Shown here piece by piece: positions 7,891-16,152 of a stretch of 64,000 nucleotides of DNA (its first letter is position 1; each line of letters opens with the position of its first letter). The stretch is from positions 620,001-684,000 of the forward strand of contig JAEXIT010000017.1 of NCBI GenBank assembly GCA_023446155.1, in the 5' to 3' direction. Source of the stretch: Bacteroidota bacterium (GTDB lineage Bacteria > Bacteroidota > Bacteroidia > Flavobacteriales > Flavobacteriaceae). The notes beneath the pieces were generated by a model. The model did no database searches, was not told the DNA's origin, and worked only from the letters and a program-made list of their open reading frames with translations. Position numbers and translations under genes: made by a program.

Positions 7891-8989
7891 AATATTCGGT
7901 TTTAAATTTTCTAATAGCTGAGGCAATGATCTGATGCATATCGTAGTATTTGTATTCGGCAAGTCGCCCACCGAAAATGACATTGGTTTCCTTGGCCTTC
8001 AGGTAATATTTCTTATAAATTGCCTGATTCCTTTTATCGTTAACAGGGTAAAAGGCTTCTTTTTTTGAAGACCAGGATTCCGGATATTCTTTGGTGATAA
8101 CCGTTTGCGGTTGCTTGCCAAATTCGAAGTGTTTGTGCTCGATGATACGGGTAAAAGGAACGGAAGTATCATTGTAATTAACAACGGCATTCCCCTGAAA
8201 ATTGGAGCTATTGATGATTTCATTTTCAAATCGCAGGGAACGGTATTCGAGTTCGCCGAATTGATACTCGAAGTATTCGTCGATTTTTCCGGTAAAAACA
8301 ATCGTATCGGCTACCGATTCAAAATAAGCGCGGTCGTCGAAAAAGTCAGTGTTTAACCGAACGTCACTCCCTTCGAGTAAGCCGTCGATTATTTTATTAT
8401 AGCCCCCAACGGGAATCCCCTGATAGGCATCGTTAAAATAGTTGTTGTTAAACGTATAGCGGATTGGAAGTCTTTTAATGATAAAAGGCGGTAGCTCTGT
8501 CGCTTTGCGTCCCCATTGCTTTTCGGTATATTCTTTAATCAAAGTTTCATAAATATCTTTGCCCACTAACGAAAGCGCCTGTTCTTCCAGATTTTCCGGA
8601 TTGGAAACTCCATACCGGTCGATCTGAATGTTAATTTTCGCCCGGGCTTCTTCGGGCGTGATAGCACCCCATAGTTGGTAGAACGTATTCATATTAAATG
8701 GCAGGTTGTACAGTCTTCCTTTTGCAATGGTTACGGGACTATTGATGTAATGATTAAAGGTGGTAAACTGATTTACATAGTCCCAGATAAATTTATCGTT
8801 GGTATGAAAAATATGGGCGCCGTATTTGTGGATTGTAATGTCTTCTATTTTTTCACAATAGACATTGCCTCCCTGATGCGGCCTTTTATCAATCACAAGG
8901 CACTTTTTGCCGATTTTAGTTGCCTCGTGGGCAAAGACAGCTCCAAAAAGCCCGGAGCCTACAATTAGAATATCATAGTTGTTTGTCAT
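7877..8989 (-). CDS. glf: UDP-galactopyranose mutase, copy A
   Basis: A 370-residue flavoenzyme that interconverts UDP-galactopyranose and UDP-galactofuranose in the cytoplasm. The N-terminal FAD-binding loop is VGSGLFGAVFAHEA (about 10-23), followed by VIDKRPHQGGNVY. The substrate pocket motifs HKYGAHIFHTND and FNMNTFYQLWG, and the C-terminal segment FGGRLAEYKYYDMHQIIAS, are canonical. Copy B (11740-12852) has exactly the same length and is similar from end to end. Both retain the FAD loop and active-site segments, so both look functional. It lies in the duplicated block between the defective gene at 9003 and the glycosyltransferase at 6895. Confidence 0.95.
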   Translation of the reverse strand: MTNNYDILIVGSGLFGAVFAHEATKIGKKCLVIDKRPHQGGNVYCEKIEDITIHKYGAHIFHTNDKFIWDYVNQFTTFNHYINSPVTIAKGRLYNLPFNMNTFYQLWGAITPEEARAKINIQIDRYGVSNPENLEEQALSLVGKDIYETLIKEYTEKQWGRKATELPPFIIKRLPIRYTFNNNYFNDAYQGIPVGGYNKIIDGLLEGSDVRLNTDFFDDRAYFESVADTIVFTGKIDEYFEYQFGELEYRSLRFENEIINSSNFQGNAVVNYNDTSVPFTRIIEHKHFEFGKQPQTVITKEYPESWSSKKEAFYPVNDKRNQAIYKKYYLKAKETNVIFGGRLAEYKYYDMHQIIASAIRKFKTEYCEIR

Positions 8990-9002
8990 CTTGTTGCGGG
9001 TG

Positions 9003-9770
9003 TTAAATGGAGCGTAATTGCATAGCGGAAATCGATTGCCGCCCGGGTGTTATCGTGTTGGATTCTTGAGGGTTTGTAATTTGATTCCAGGGGATAACAA
9101 TGTCCTGTTCTTCATTTTCAAGGCTGTATTTTTCCAGAATCGCTTGTGAGCCTTTCGCTTGTTTGTCGTAGAAAGTATTAGGATCTTTTTCCATTTTGCG
9201 GACATAAGCAATAGGAATACAACCGCATGCCATAGCTTCGAGAGGAGAGAGGCCAAAGCCTTCGAAATAGTCAAAGCTTAAAAAAATAGGGCTATCCCGC
9301 CTAACTCGAACCGCTTCCTCTTCCGATTTGTAGTCGATATGCACCAACGACCACTTGCGCATACTATTCCGATACTTCAGAAGGTTTAAAACCAGCACAA
9401 TCGGCTCTTTTATTTTTCTAAAAGCAATTCGCTTCTTTTTCTGAGGCCAATAATAGAATTTACCGGAATCAATATCAATTCGTATCCCGAGCTCAGAAGT
9501 CATAAGACGTTGGATAGCCAGCATATTGCTGTTGATTGCTCTTTTTAGTGAGGACCATTTACCGGTTTTGACACTTTGCTTGATCAATAAAAAGAAGGAG
9601 GTGTTGTATTCTACTCGGAGGGTGTTTGCAAACCGCAGATGTAGGGAATGCCTGTTTTTGTAAAGGATAATCGCATTAAAGCCATTTTTGTTTAAGTGAT
9701 CGACCTGCCGGGACAGTTGGATGAGCGTTTTGGCGTCGGGATAAATAAAATAAATTTTTTGCTGCATCAT
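9003..9770 (-). pseudogene. Glycosyltransferase with in-frame deletions (decayed copy of 12895-13971)
   Basis: An open frame of about 255 residues, much shorter than its 358-residue paralogue at 12895-13971. The two align at the start (QQKIYFIYPDAK against MSQKIYFICPENK), in the middle (LKYRNSMRKWSLVHIDYKSE) and at the EX7E segment (FEGFGLSPLEAMACGCIPIAY). The copy here lacks the N-terminal APAGGIKQ glycine loop. It also lacks most of the segment between about paralogue residues 100 and 185, and about 35 residues after the acidic motif. Its C-terminus diverges. The start is placed at the ATG pair 9765-9770, which lines up with the paralogue start; the frame continues upstream to 9809 without homology. 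Losing donor-site parts, it is probably inactive, although the frame is still open. Confidence 0.75.
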
Positions 9771-9780
9771 AATGAAGTAT

Positions 9781-10497
9781 TTTTTATAGTTGTTATGGAA
9801 TGAACCCAATTTTAGAGGGGTGTTTTGTGAAATTGTAAGAGGAGTTCCGATATAGGGAGTTGTGAAAAAAGAATCCGGGACGGCATATATCCTTTTCCGG
9901 AATTGTGTTGAGATTTATTTCAGGGCTTTAATCGGGGTAGTAAGAACCACCGAATTATAAACGCAGCGTTTACATCGATGTATAGTCGATTGTCAAAAGG
10001 TTGGGGGAAATATGATTTCGGGCAATTCGTTTTGGGCTAACCGAGGGAGCTTCGGTAACCAGACCATCGACCGGGACATTTTTTGTAACGACAGTTCATG
10101 GTCCAAACAACATTTTTCCAACTGTAATTTTTGGGAAGTAGTGTCGCGTGATTTCGGATGTTATGAGACATACCGATTTTACAAGTACCAGAAAGCATTA
10201 CCTTGGCGAAATTTCCGAAAATTATTCAATAGAACAATCGGAACCGAGGGTACAAACATGGTCAAAAAGTGTCCTTTTTTGGACAATAAAATTGCTTTTC
10301 AGAAATTTAAAAACGGATCTCGGGTAGTGTTTTTTTTGATCACCGCGGGAACACCGGTAACACCGATAACATTTTTACAATGGTTACGTTGGGGATTATA
10401 GTGGCATTGGTGCCAATAGTCGAATAAGACCCTGTTTTACAGTGGCCGGTAATGTGCACTCGGGGAATATTTCTTTGGCAAATCCTCTGGTTCTAAC
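9781..10497 (-). pseudogene. Gene-free remnant between the two duplicate blocks; trace of a fourth glycosyltransferase
   Basis: About 700 bases without a credible gene. The first hundred (about 9795-9890) align by eye with the 3' end of the glycosyltransferase gene at 13973-14944: the stretch ATGAACCCAATTTTAGAGG matches ATGGACCCAATTTTCAAGG in 14002-14020, and AAGAATCCGGGACGG matches ACGAATCCGGAATTT in 14074-14088. The spacing from the neighbouring start codon is also matched. The rest cannot be aligned by eye and is probably eroded coding DNA. A 129-codon plus-strand frame at 10012-10401 has no recognisable features. Confidence 0.55.
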
Positions 10498-10712
10498 TTT
10501 CCCAGTTTTATTAGTTTAAAACAAAAGGAGGCTTTAACAATCCGTATTCCCGATGTATCAATACAATTATACTTTGTTTCAGTACATATATCTTTTTTAG
10601 GGTTTACGGATTGGTTGTATCACAACCGATTTTCAATGGTATCGGTTGTGTATAGCATAATACCTCCGTTTCTGATCACTGGATATGCCTTATGCATTTG
10701 TCCTGCAATCAT
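10498..10712 (-). pseudogene. Decayed copy of the Sua5/TsaC gene
   Basis: Reading leftward from an ATG at 10712, the translation begins MIAGQMHKAYPVIRNGGIML. This parallels the intact gene at 6278-6841 (MIAEEIHKAYEVIKNGGIIL). It then loses frame after YTTDT, and a stop follows. The DNA remains alignable (GGTTGTGATACAACCAATCC against GGTTGTGATGCAACCAATCC) as far as the segment matching AAACAAAAGG...TTAAC near 6486-6508. About 250 bases of the middle and the whole 3' third are missing. It sits where sua5 sits in copy A, just downstream of the paralogous glycosyltransferase. This marks the edge of the duplicated unit. Confidence 0.88.
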
Positions 10713-10754
10713 TTTTGTCGTTCGTTTTTTTACAGTTTTCTGCAATCGAACGAT

Positions 10755-11753
10755 TTAATCAAAAAATGTAGCTATTATTTTATTCAAATCGGCATTAAAA
10801 ACAGCTTCTTCGTTTTCGATTTTAGCTTTATACGGTTCGAAAAGTAATAGCTCATTTTCGTAATTGGAAAAACTGTTTTCCAGTAAGCGAATAATCGATT
10901 CCTCCTGACCGGGAATATAATCGATTTTGAATTTTTCGGGGATAGGAACGTCTTCTGTAAAGGCAGCGCTTCCTTTTCGATTAGTAATCACAATACAACC
11001 GCACATGGCTGCTTCTCTTGGAATCCTGTCTTTTCCGGGATGATGACCAAAGTCGATATAAATTTTGGCACTAATCAACAACTCCTTGACTTGTTCCGGC
11101 GTCATGTTTTCGATAGGAACCCATTGAATATGTGGTGCCTTTTTTATTAATTCCTGAGTGACTTCATATCCTTTTTTCGGATTGTATGCTACAATCTCTT
11201 TTTTATTCTGATTATTGAAGGAACGATTTTTTAGTTCATTAATAAAAATCGGATCAAGATAATCGGATAAATCTTTGATATTGGAAACGCCCTTACTCTC
11301 CAGAAAATGTTTCGCATAATAGCATTGTACCCAATGTTGATGTGGAGGTGTTTCCTGAAAACGATAATGGTGAACAGGCGGTTTTAAACCAAGAAAACGT
11401 TTTAGGGAAAAAGGCAGTTTCTGGGCATTGGCATCCAGGAAATTATCAACGCTTAACCACCAGATTACTTTTTGTATCTGTTTGTATCGGAATATCATTT
11501 CGGTATACACTTCCGGGAAAATTACCAGATTTTCAGCTACATCCTCTAATTCGTAGGTATAGGGAATCTGAAAATGTTTATAAAAAGCGTGAACGGGATC
11601 TTCGATTTCTGAATGTTTGATATACAGCATTTTGGCGTCAAATCCCATTTCGATTAGCTTACTGGCTAATTGGTGCAGTAAAAAAGGGCCTCCTGTAGCG
11701 GTATTTGCCGGAGCAACCAGAAATAGTTTCGTAGTGTTTTTATTTAATTTCAT
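10755..11753 (-). CDS. Group 1-like glycosyltransferase, copy B
   Basis: A 332-residue paralogue of the protein at 6895-7890, alike along its whole length. It has the Gly loop LVAPANTATGGPFLLHQLAS, then WWLSVDNFLDA, and the C-terminal HHPGKDRIPREAAMCGCIVITNRKGS. It starts with ATG where copy A has GTG. It overlaps the upstream glf copy B by 14 bases, exactly as in copy A, which implies translational coupling in both. As in copy A, the neighbouring mutase suggests a galactofuranose-related transfer in surface glycan synthesis. Whether the two copies have different acceptors cannot be told from the sequence. Confidence 0.85.
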   Translation of the reverse strand: MKLNKNTTKLFLVAPANTATGGPFLLHQLASKLIEMGFDAKMLYIKHSEIEDPVHAFYKHFQIPYTYELEDVAENLVIFPEVYTEMIFRYKQIQKVIWWLSVDNFLDANAQKLPFSLKRFLGLKPPVHHYRFQETPPHQHWVQCYYAKHFLESKGVSNIKDLSDYLDPIFINELKNRSFNNQNKKEIVAYNPKKGYEVTQELIKKAPHIQWVPIENMTPEQVKELLISAKIYIDFGHHPGKDRIPREAAMCGCIVITNRKGSAAFTEDVPIPEKFKIDYIPGQEESIIRLLENSFSNYENELLLFEPYKAKIENEEAVFNADLNKIIATFFD

Positions 11754-12852
11754 TGTATTCCTTTTTGAATTTAGTAAGAGCAGAAGCTATAATCTGATGC
11801 ATATCATAATATTTGTATTCTGCAAGACGGCCACCAAAAATTACATTTGTTTTCTCGGCCAATTGTTTATACTGTTGGTAAATGGTCTGATTTTTATCGT
11901 CATTAACCGGATAGAAAGCTTCTTTTTCAGACGTCCATGTTTCGGGATATTCTTTGGTAATTACCGTTTTGGGCTGTTTTCCGAATTCAAAATGCTTGTG
12001 TTCGATGATGCGGGTATAAGGTACTTCGGCATCATTATAGTTAACTACGGCATTACCCTGATGATTATCGGTATCTAGCACTTCATTTTCAAATCGGAGG
12101 GAACGGTATTCAAGTTCTCCGAATTGATAATCGAAATACTCGTCAATTTTTCCTGTGAAGACAATTGTATCGGCAAGGGACTCGAAGTAAGCGCGGTTCT
12201 CAAAAAAATTAGTTTCCAATTGAACTTCAATTCCGTCCAAAAGGCCGTCGATTATTTTATTATAACCGCCCATCGGGATACCCTGATACGTATCGTTAAA
12301 ATAATTATTGTCGAATGTAAATCGGACAGGCAATCTTTTGATAATGAAAGCAGGCAAAGCTGTGGCTTTTCTACCCCATTGTTTTTCGGTATATTCTTTA
12401 ATTAAGGTGTCATAGATATCTTTACCAACCAGCGAAAGTGCCTGTTCTTCCAGATTGGCAGGCTCGGCAGTACCAAACTCTTGTATTTGTGACTCAATTA
12501 TCGCTTTGGCAGCTTTTGGAGTGCTACAGCCCCATAATTGATAAAACGTATTCATGTTAAAAGGAAGGTTATAAAGCTTTCCTTTTGAAAGTGCAATGGG
12601 ACTGTTAACGTAGTGATTAAAAGTCGCAAACTGGTTCACATAATCCCAGATAAATTTATCGTTGGTATGAAAAATATGAGCGCCATATTTATGAACATTA
12701 ATATTTTCTATAGTTTCACAATATACATTACCGCCTTTATGGGGTCTTTTATCAATTACGAGACACTTTTTCCCTATTTTAGTTGCCTCATGTGCAAAAA
12801 CAGACCCAAAAAGTCCAGATCCTACAATTAAGATGTCATATTTTGTATTCAT
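11740..12852 (-). CDS. glf: UDP-galactopyranose mutase, copy B
   Basis: A 370-residue second mutase with the same motifs as copy A: FAD loop VGSGLFGSVFAHEA, VIDKRPHKGGNVY, HKYGAHIFHTND, FNMNTFYQLWGC and FGGRLAEYKYYDMHQIIAS. Differences from copy A are scattered conservative substitutions rather than indels. That is what a duplicate kept under purifying selection would show. It lies 42 bases downstream of an intact glycosyltransferase (12895-13971), while the matching neighbour of copy A is decayed. Two full-length glf genes only 2.7 kb apart are unusual; one may be redundant or give extra dosage. Confidence 0.95.
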   Translation of the reverse strand: MNTKYDILIVGSGLFGSVFAHEATKIGKKCLVIDKRPHKGGNVYCETIENINVHKYGAHIFHTNDKFIWDYVNQFATFNHYVNSPIALSKGKLYNLPFNMNTFYQLWGCSTPKAAKAIIESQIQEFGTAEPANLEEQALSLVGKDIYDTLIKEYTEKQWGRKATALPAFIIKRLPVRFTFDNNYFNDTYQGIPMGGYNKIIDGLLDGIEVQLETNFFENRAYFESLADTIVFTGKIDEYFDYQFGELEYRSLRFENEVLDTDNHQGNAVVNYNDAEVPYTRIIEHKHFEFGKQPKTVITKEYPETWTSEKEAFYPVNDDKNQTIYQQYKQLAEKTNVIFGGRLAEYKYYDMHQIIASALTKFKKEYNEIK

Positions 12853-12894
12853 TTTTATCGGTAATGTTAGCTACTAGGTTTATATAAATTATTT

Positions 12895-13971
12895 TTAGGA
12901 AAGTAATTTTTTGGCATTAGAAGCCTCCAGAATCGTTTTCCAGGTCGTTACAATATCGTGTTCTTCATTTTGTAGGTTATACTCCGCTAAGATAGCGCGG
13001 GATGCTTTTTTCTGTTTTTCCAAAAAAGTAGTACGATCCGTTTCAAAAAGTGAAATAACAGCTTCTATTTGAGATACAAAATCGATTATATTGCCATCCG
13101 AAACGGGGTACGAGAAATCGGGATTAAAGTATTCTTCGCCCGCTCTTCCGGTATAGCCGATCACAATACAGCCACAAGCCATTGCTTCTACTGGGGGTAA
13201 ACCAAAGCCTTCAATATGATTAAAGCTTAAAAAAATATGACTTTCGCGCATTACACGAGCCACTTCGGCCTCACTTTTATTGTCGATACTCACCAGCGAC
13301 CAGTCACCCAGACTGTTTCGGTACTTTAGAATATTGGTAATCTGGGTAATATCATCTTCCAGTTTACGAGGCATAAATGCAATTTGTTTTCTTTTTTTTG
13401 TTTCGTGAAAAAATTTAGAATCATCAATACCCAATCGAATCCGATGTAAAGTAATGCCGGGTATTGCAAACGATAAATAATTTTTAGAATCTTCCGAAAC
13501 GACTATTGTGGCTAAAATATTTTTGTCGGTATACGGATTTTGGGAAACCGCATCATCAATAGTATTATAACGGAACGTATAATAGCAATTCTGATTAAAG
13601 ATTACTTTCTGGTATTCCTGTTTCAGTTCTTTAAAACTCTGACTATAGATTTCGGGAAATACAAATAGAGCGCTATGGTCGAGTTTTGACGCCAATACAT
13701 TTTGAAACTTAAAAATAAGCGTATTAAAAAGCTGTTTTAAAAACGGAATTTTATGTTTTTTTGTACCCCATCGAATCTGCATAAACAAAGGGCGATTGTA
13801 CTCGATTCGGGTAGTATTGTCAAACCATTTATGACGAAATCCTCTTTTTTTATGGAGGATTACTGCATTTATGTCATTTTTATTTAAGAGGTCAACCTGT
13901 TTGTACAGTTGTTTGATCCCGCCGGCGGGTGCTTTGTTTTCGGGACAAATAAAATAGATTTTTTGACTCAT
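12895..13971 (-). CDS. Group 1 glycosyltransferase (GT4-like)
   Basis: A 358-residue GT-B glycosyltransferase. The N-terminal loop (CPENKAPAGGIKQLYKQVDLL) and the C-terminal donor site are intact. The latter holds FMPRKLEDDITQI, WSLVSIDNKSEAEVARVM, and SFNHIEGFGLPPVEAMACGCIVIGY, which contains the E-x7-E motif. A C-terminal helix segment follows (FLEKQKKASRAILAEYNLQNEEHDIV). No signal peptide or membrane helix is seen, so it probably acts at the inner face of the membrane on a lipid-linked glycan. Its start is 1 base from the stop of the gene at 13973. A deletion-ridden relative lies at 9003-9770. The sugar is not predictable. Confidence 0.85.
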   Translation of the reverse strand: MSQKIYFICPENKAPAGGIKQLYKQVDLLNKNDINAVILHKKRGFRHKWFDNTTRIEYNRPLFMQIRWGTKKHKIPFLKQLFNTLIFKFQNVLASKLDHSALFVFPEIYSQSFKELKQEYQKVIFNQNCYYTFRYNTIDDAVSQNPYTDKNILATIVVSEDSKNYLSFAIPGITLHRIRLGIDDSKFFHETKKRKQIAFMPRKLEDDITQITNILKYRNSLGDWSLVSIDNKSEAEVARVMRESHIFLSFNHIEGFGLPPVEAMACGCIVIGYTGRAGEEYFNPDFSYPVSDGNIIDFVSQIEAVISLFETDRTTFLEKQKKASRAILAEYNLQNEEHDIVTTWKTILEASNAKKLLS

Positions 13972-13972
13972 C

Positions 13973-14944
13973 TTAAGGGGTAACTTTGGTATTTAAAATA
14001 GTATGGACCCAATTTTCAAGGCTATATTTTTTTCGTATTTCAGCCGGAATTTCTTTATAAGGCGTATTCAAAAACGAATCCGGAATTTCGACAGTAGTAT
14101 CGGTCCAGATAAAAATATTATCCGGATCGTAAAAATCGTAATCCTGAATATGTGCATTCGTGGTGATAAGTTTTTTTCGCATCCCCATGGCTTCAAACGG
14201 ACGGAAAGATAAGCCGATCTGATTGTCGTGATGAATATCCAAAATGCAATGTGTATTGGCACTATAGTTGACCGATTCCGGAAATGGAATAATCTTTTTT
14301 ATAAAAGTGATGCTTTCGGAAGTATACTTTTTAATAAGGGAGGTATCAGTGCTTAAAATAAGGGCTTTAGCTTTTTTACCGGACTGATTCAACAGGTCAA
14401 TAATCTGTTTCGCCTTTTCAAAACGACTGTCGTAGGTTCCCAAAAAGAAAACATCATATTCGGGTGTATTAGTCGACGTTTCTGCAAAATAGAAGTTAGA
14501 TGTCTTATGTAAACCATAGTTTGCACAATCGTTTTTGTCGAAACTATAATGCATATCAAAAAAGGGCATCGTTTCTTGTTGTCCTTTTATTTTTTCAAAA
14601 CTATCCCAGTAATGAACGATAGAAAATTTTGCTTTTTGAGCAATAAAAGCCAACTGCTCCGACGAAAAAATATCCGGGCGGTTAATATAGAGAACGTCGT
14701 AGGAATCATATTGATCGATCTTTTCGATAACCGATCGTAACGAATGAATTTTTTTGATGTTTTTATTCAGGAATAGTTTCATGAAAAAATTCAAAACCTT
14801 TTCGCCAGCATTTTTATATTTAAAGATAGGACCACTGGACAGAACCATAACCACCTCATGGTTGCTATATTCCTGAAAACCCTTTAATACAACTTTATAA
14901 AAGTCGTAATGATCGGGCGCTATATACAATAATCGTTTCTTCAT
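13973..14944 (-). CDS. Glycosyltransferase, CgeB-like family
   Basis: A 323-residue protein with a degenerate GT-B plan: N-terminal MKKRLLYIAPDHYDFYK, a central FFLGTYDSRFEKAKQIIDLL opening the second domain, and a donor-site segment ILDIHHDNQIGLSFRPFEAMGMRKKLITTN in which the Glu of FEAMGM is the acidic motif. The C-terminus is YSLENWVHTIL. It resembles the next gene upstream (15104-16099) in the same segments, so the two are older paralogues. Similar proteins lie in LPS and capsule loci of Bacteroidota. A trace of its 3' end is visible at about 9795-9890. The specific sugar is unknown. Confidence 0.75.
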   Translation of the reverse strand: MKKRLLYIAPDHYDFYKVVLKGFQEYSNHEVVMVLSSGPIFKYKNAGEKVLNFFMKLFLNKNIKKIHSLRSVIEKIDQYDSYDVLYINRPDIFSSEQLAFIAQKAKFSIVHYWDSFEKIKGQQETMPFFDMHYSFDKNDCANYGLHKTSNFYFAETSTNTPEYDVFFLGTYDSRFEKAKQIIDLLNQSGKKAKALILSTDTSLIKKYTSESITFIKKIIPFPESVNYSANTHCILDIHHDNQIGLSFRPFEAMGMRKKLITTNAHIQDYDFYDPDNIFIWTDTTVEIPDSFLNTPYKEIPAEIRKKYSLENWVHTILNTKVTP

Positions 14945-15103
14945 TCTAAACGGATTAAAAAAGATTTCGAAGGCCTTGTTTTAAATCTGTTCGGATAAAC
15001 TACTGGTATTCGAAAATAAAATAAAACTGTAGGAGCCACACAAACTGGCTCAAATATAACACAATTCAATAAAATTATCAGACTGCAAGGGGAAAGATAC
15101 CCG

Positions 15104-16099
15104 TTATTGCAAATTGAAAATTTTTGTTACCCAGCTGTCTAAGGTATACTGATTGTAAATTTCTTCCGGAACGGGTTCATAATCCGTGGTAAGAAATTCG
15201 GGCGTAATTACAGGATTTTCACGGTCAATGATCAATATATTATTGGGATTGTAAAACGGGTAGTTGACCACGGTTTTATTATCGGTGATCAGTTTTTTTT
15301 GCATTCCCATTGCTTCAAAAACACGGAAACTCAATCCGGTTTGTTTGTTTTGGACGATATCCAGAATAATTTCGGCTTCCGAATAGAGTTTCAACAATTG
15401 TTTTAGTCGGATTTTTTTGGACTGAAACAATAATTGTTTGTTGGTTTTGGCATCGGCATCGGCTTTGAAATTGTATTTGAATTTTTTGTATTCAATATTT
15501 CGGCTCACAAAAATAAAATGAAACGGCGCTTTCAATTGTTCCAACTGATAGGCGATTTTATTGTATATCGGAAAGCGTTTGTCAAACGAAGAGATCGTTG
15601 TTACCTTGTATTTCGGCTTTTCGGCTGGGATTTCCTGTTTGTCAAAATAGATGTAATTATTCATTTTGACAAAATTGTGTGCCTTGGCATCCTGTTCGTC
15701 AAAAGAAAAAACTTCGTCAAAAAGACCGGCATTTAACAGATGATCTACCGGACAGCGATGCAAACTATCATACAGATAGGCAGCGTATTTCCGGGTGTAT
15801 TGTTTGATTTGCTGGTGGTATTTCAACTCGATAACATCGGGGTTGATCACCAGAATAATATCATGTTGTCCGTGTTTTTGTAATTCGGAAATAATATACT
15901 CCTGTTTCTTCTTGGTTTTTAGGTTAATACCCAGGAAAATTTTAGAAAGTACATTAACGATTCTCGATGCTAAATTGGCATGTTTATAACCTCCCAAATT
16001 GATATGATACGCATCGATATTCTTCTGCTGTAACAATTTGATGATATATTTGTCATAGTGCCAGTTGTCGAAACTAATCAAACAAATCTTCTGCTTCAT
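15104..16099 (-). CDS. Glycosyltransferase, CgeB-like family, second member
   Basis: A 331-residue protein related to the gene at 13973-14944. The shared segments are the N-terminal ICLISFDNWHYDKYIIK, the central TISSFDKRFPIYNKIAYQL, and the donor-site region ILDIVQNKQTGLSFRVFEAMGMQKKLITDN, followed by FYNPNNILI and the end motif YTLDSWVTKIF. It has a Lys-rich middle (about 190-220) with no obvious function. The gap to the next gene is 159 AT-rich bases, the largest inside the cluster, and a promoter could lie there. It probably takes part in the same surface glycan pathway; the substrate is unknown. Confidence 0.72.
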   Translation of the reverse strand: MKQKICLISFDNWHYDKYIIKLLQQKNIDAYHINLGGYKHANLASRIVNVLSKIFLGINLKTKKKQEYIISELQKHGQHDIILVINPDVIELKYHQQIKQYTRKYAAYLYDSLHRCPVDHLLNAGLFDEVFSFDEQDAKAHNFVKMNNYIYFDKQEIPAEKPKYKVTTISSFDKRFPIYNKIAYQLEQLKAPFHFIFVSRNIEYKKFKYNFKADADAKTNKQLLFQSKKIRLKQLLKLYSEAEIILDIVQNKQTGLSFRVFEAMGMQKKLITDNKTVVNYPFYNPNNILIIDRENPVITPEFLTTDYEPVPEEIYNQYTLDSWVTKIFNLQ

Positions 16100-16152
16100 T
16101 TTTCAAATAATAATTTAGGGAGAGTGTTGTTACTAATAACTGTTACAACAGG

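Noticed and set aside
10012..10401. Plus-strand open frame of 129 codons in the gap between the duplicate blocks
   Set aside because: Odd composition with many Cys, Trp and Asn, no promoter, no recognisable motif, and it lies antisense to the expected remnant genes. More likely a chance frame in decayed DNA.
6278..14944. Mobile element as the cause of the glf duplication
   Set aside because: No transposase, terminal inverted repeat or target-site duplication was seen at either end; simple tandem duplication explains the arrangement.
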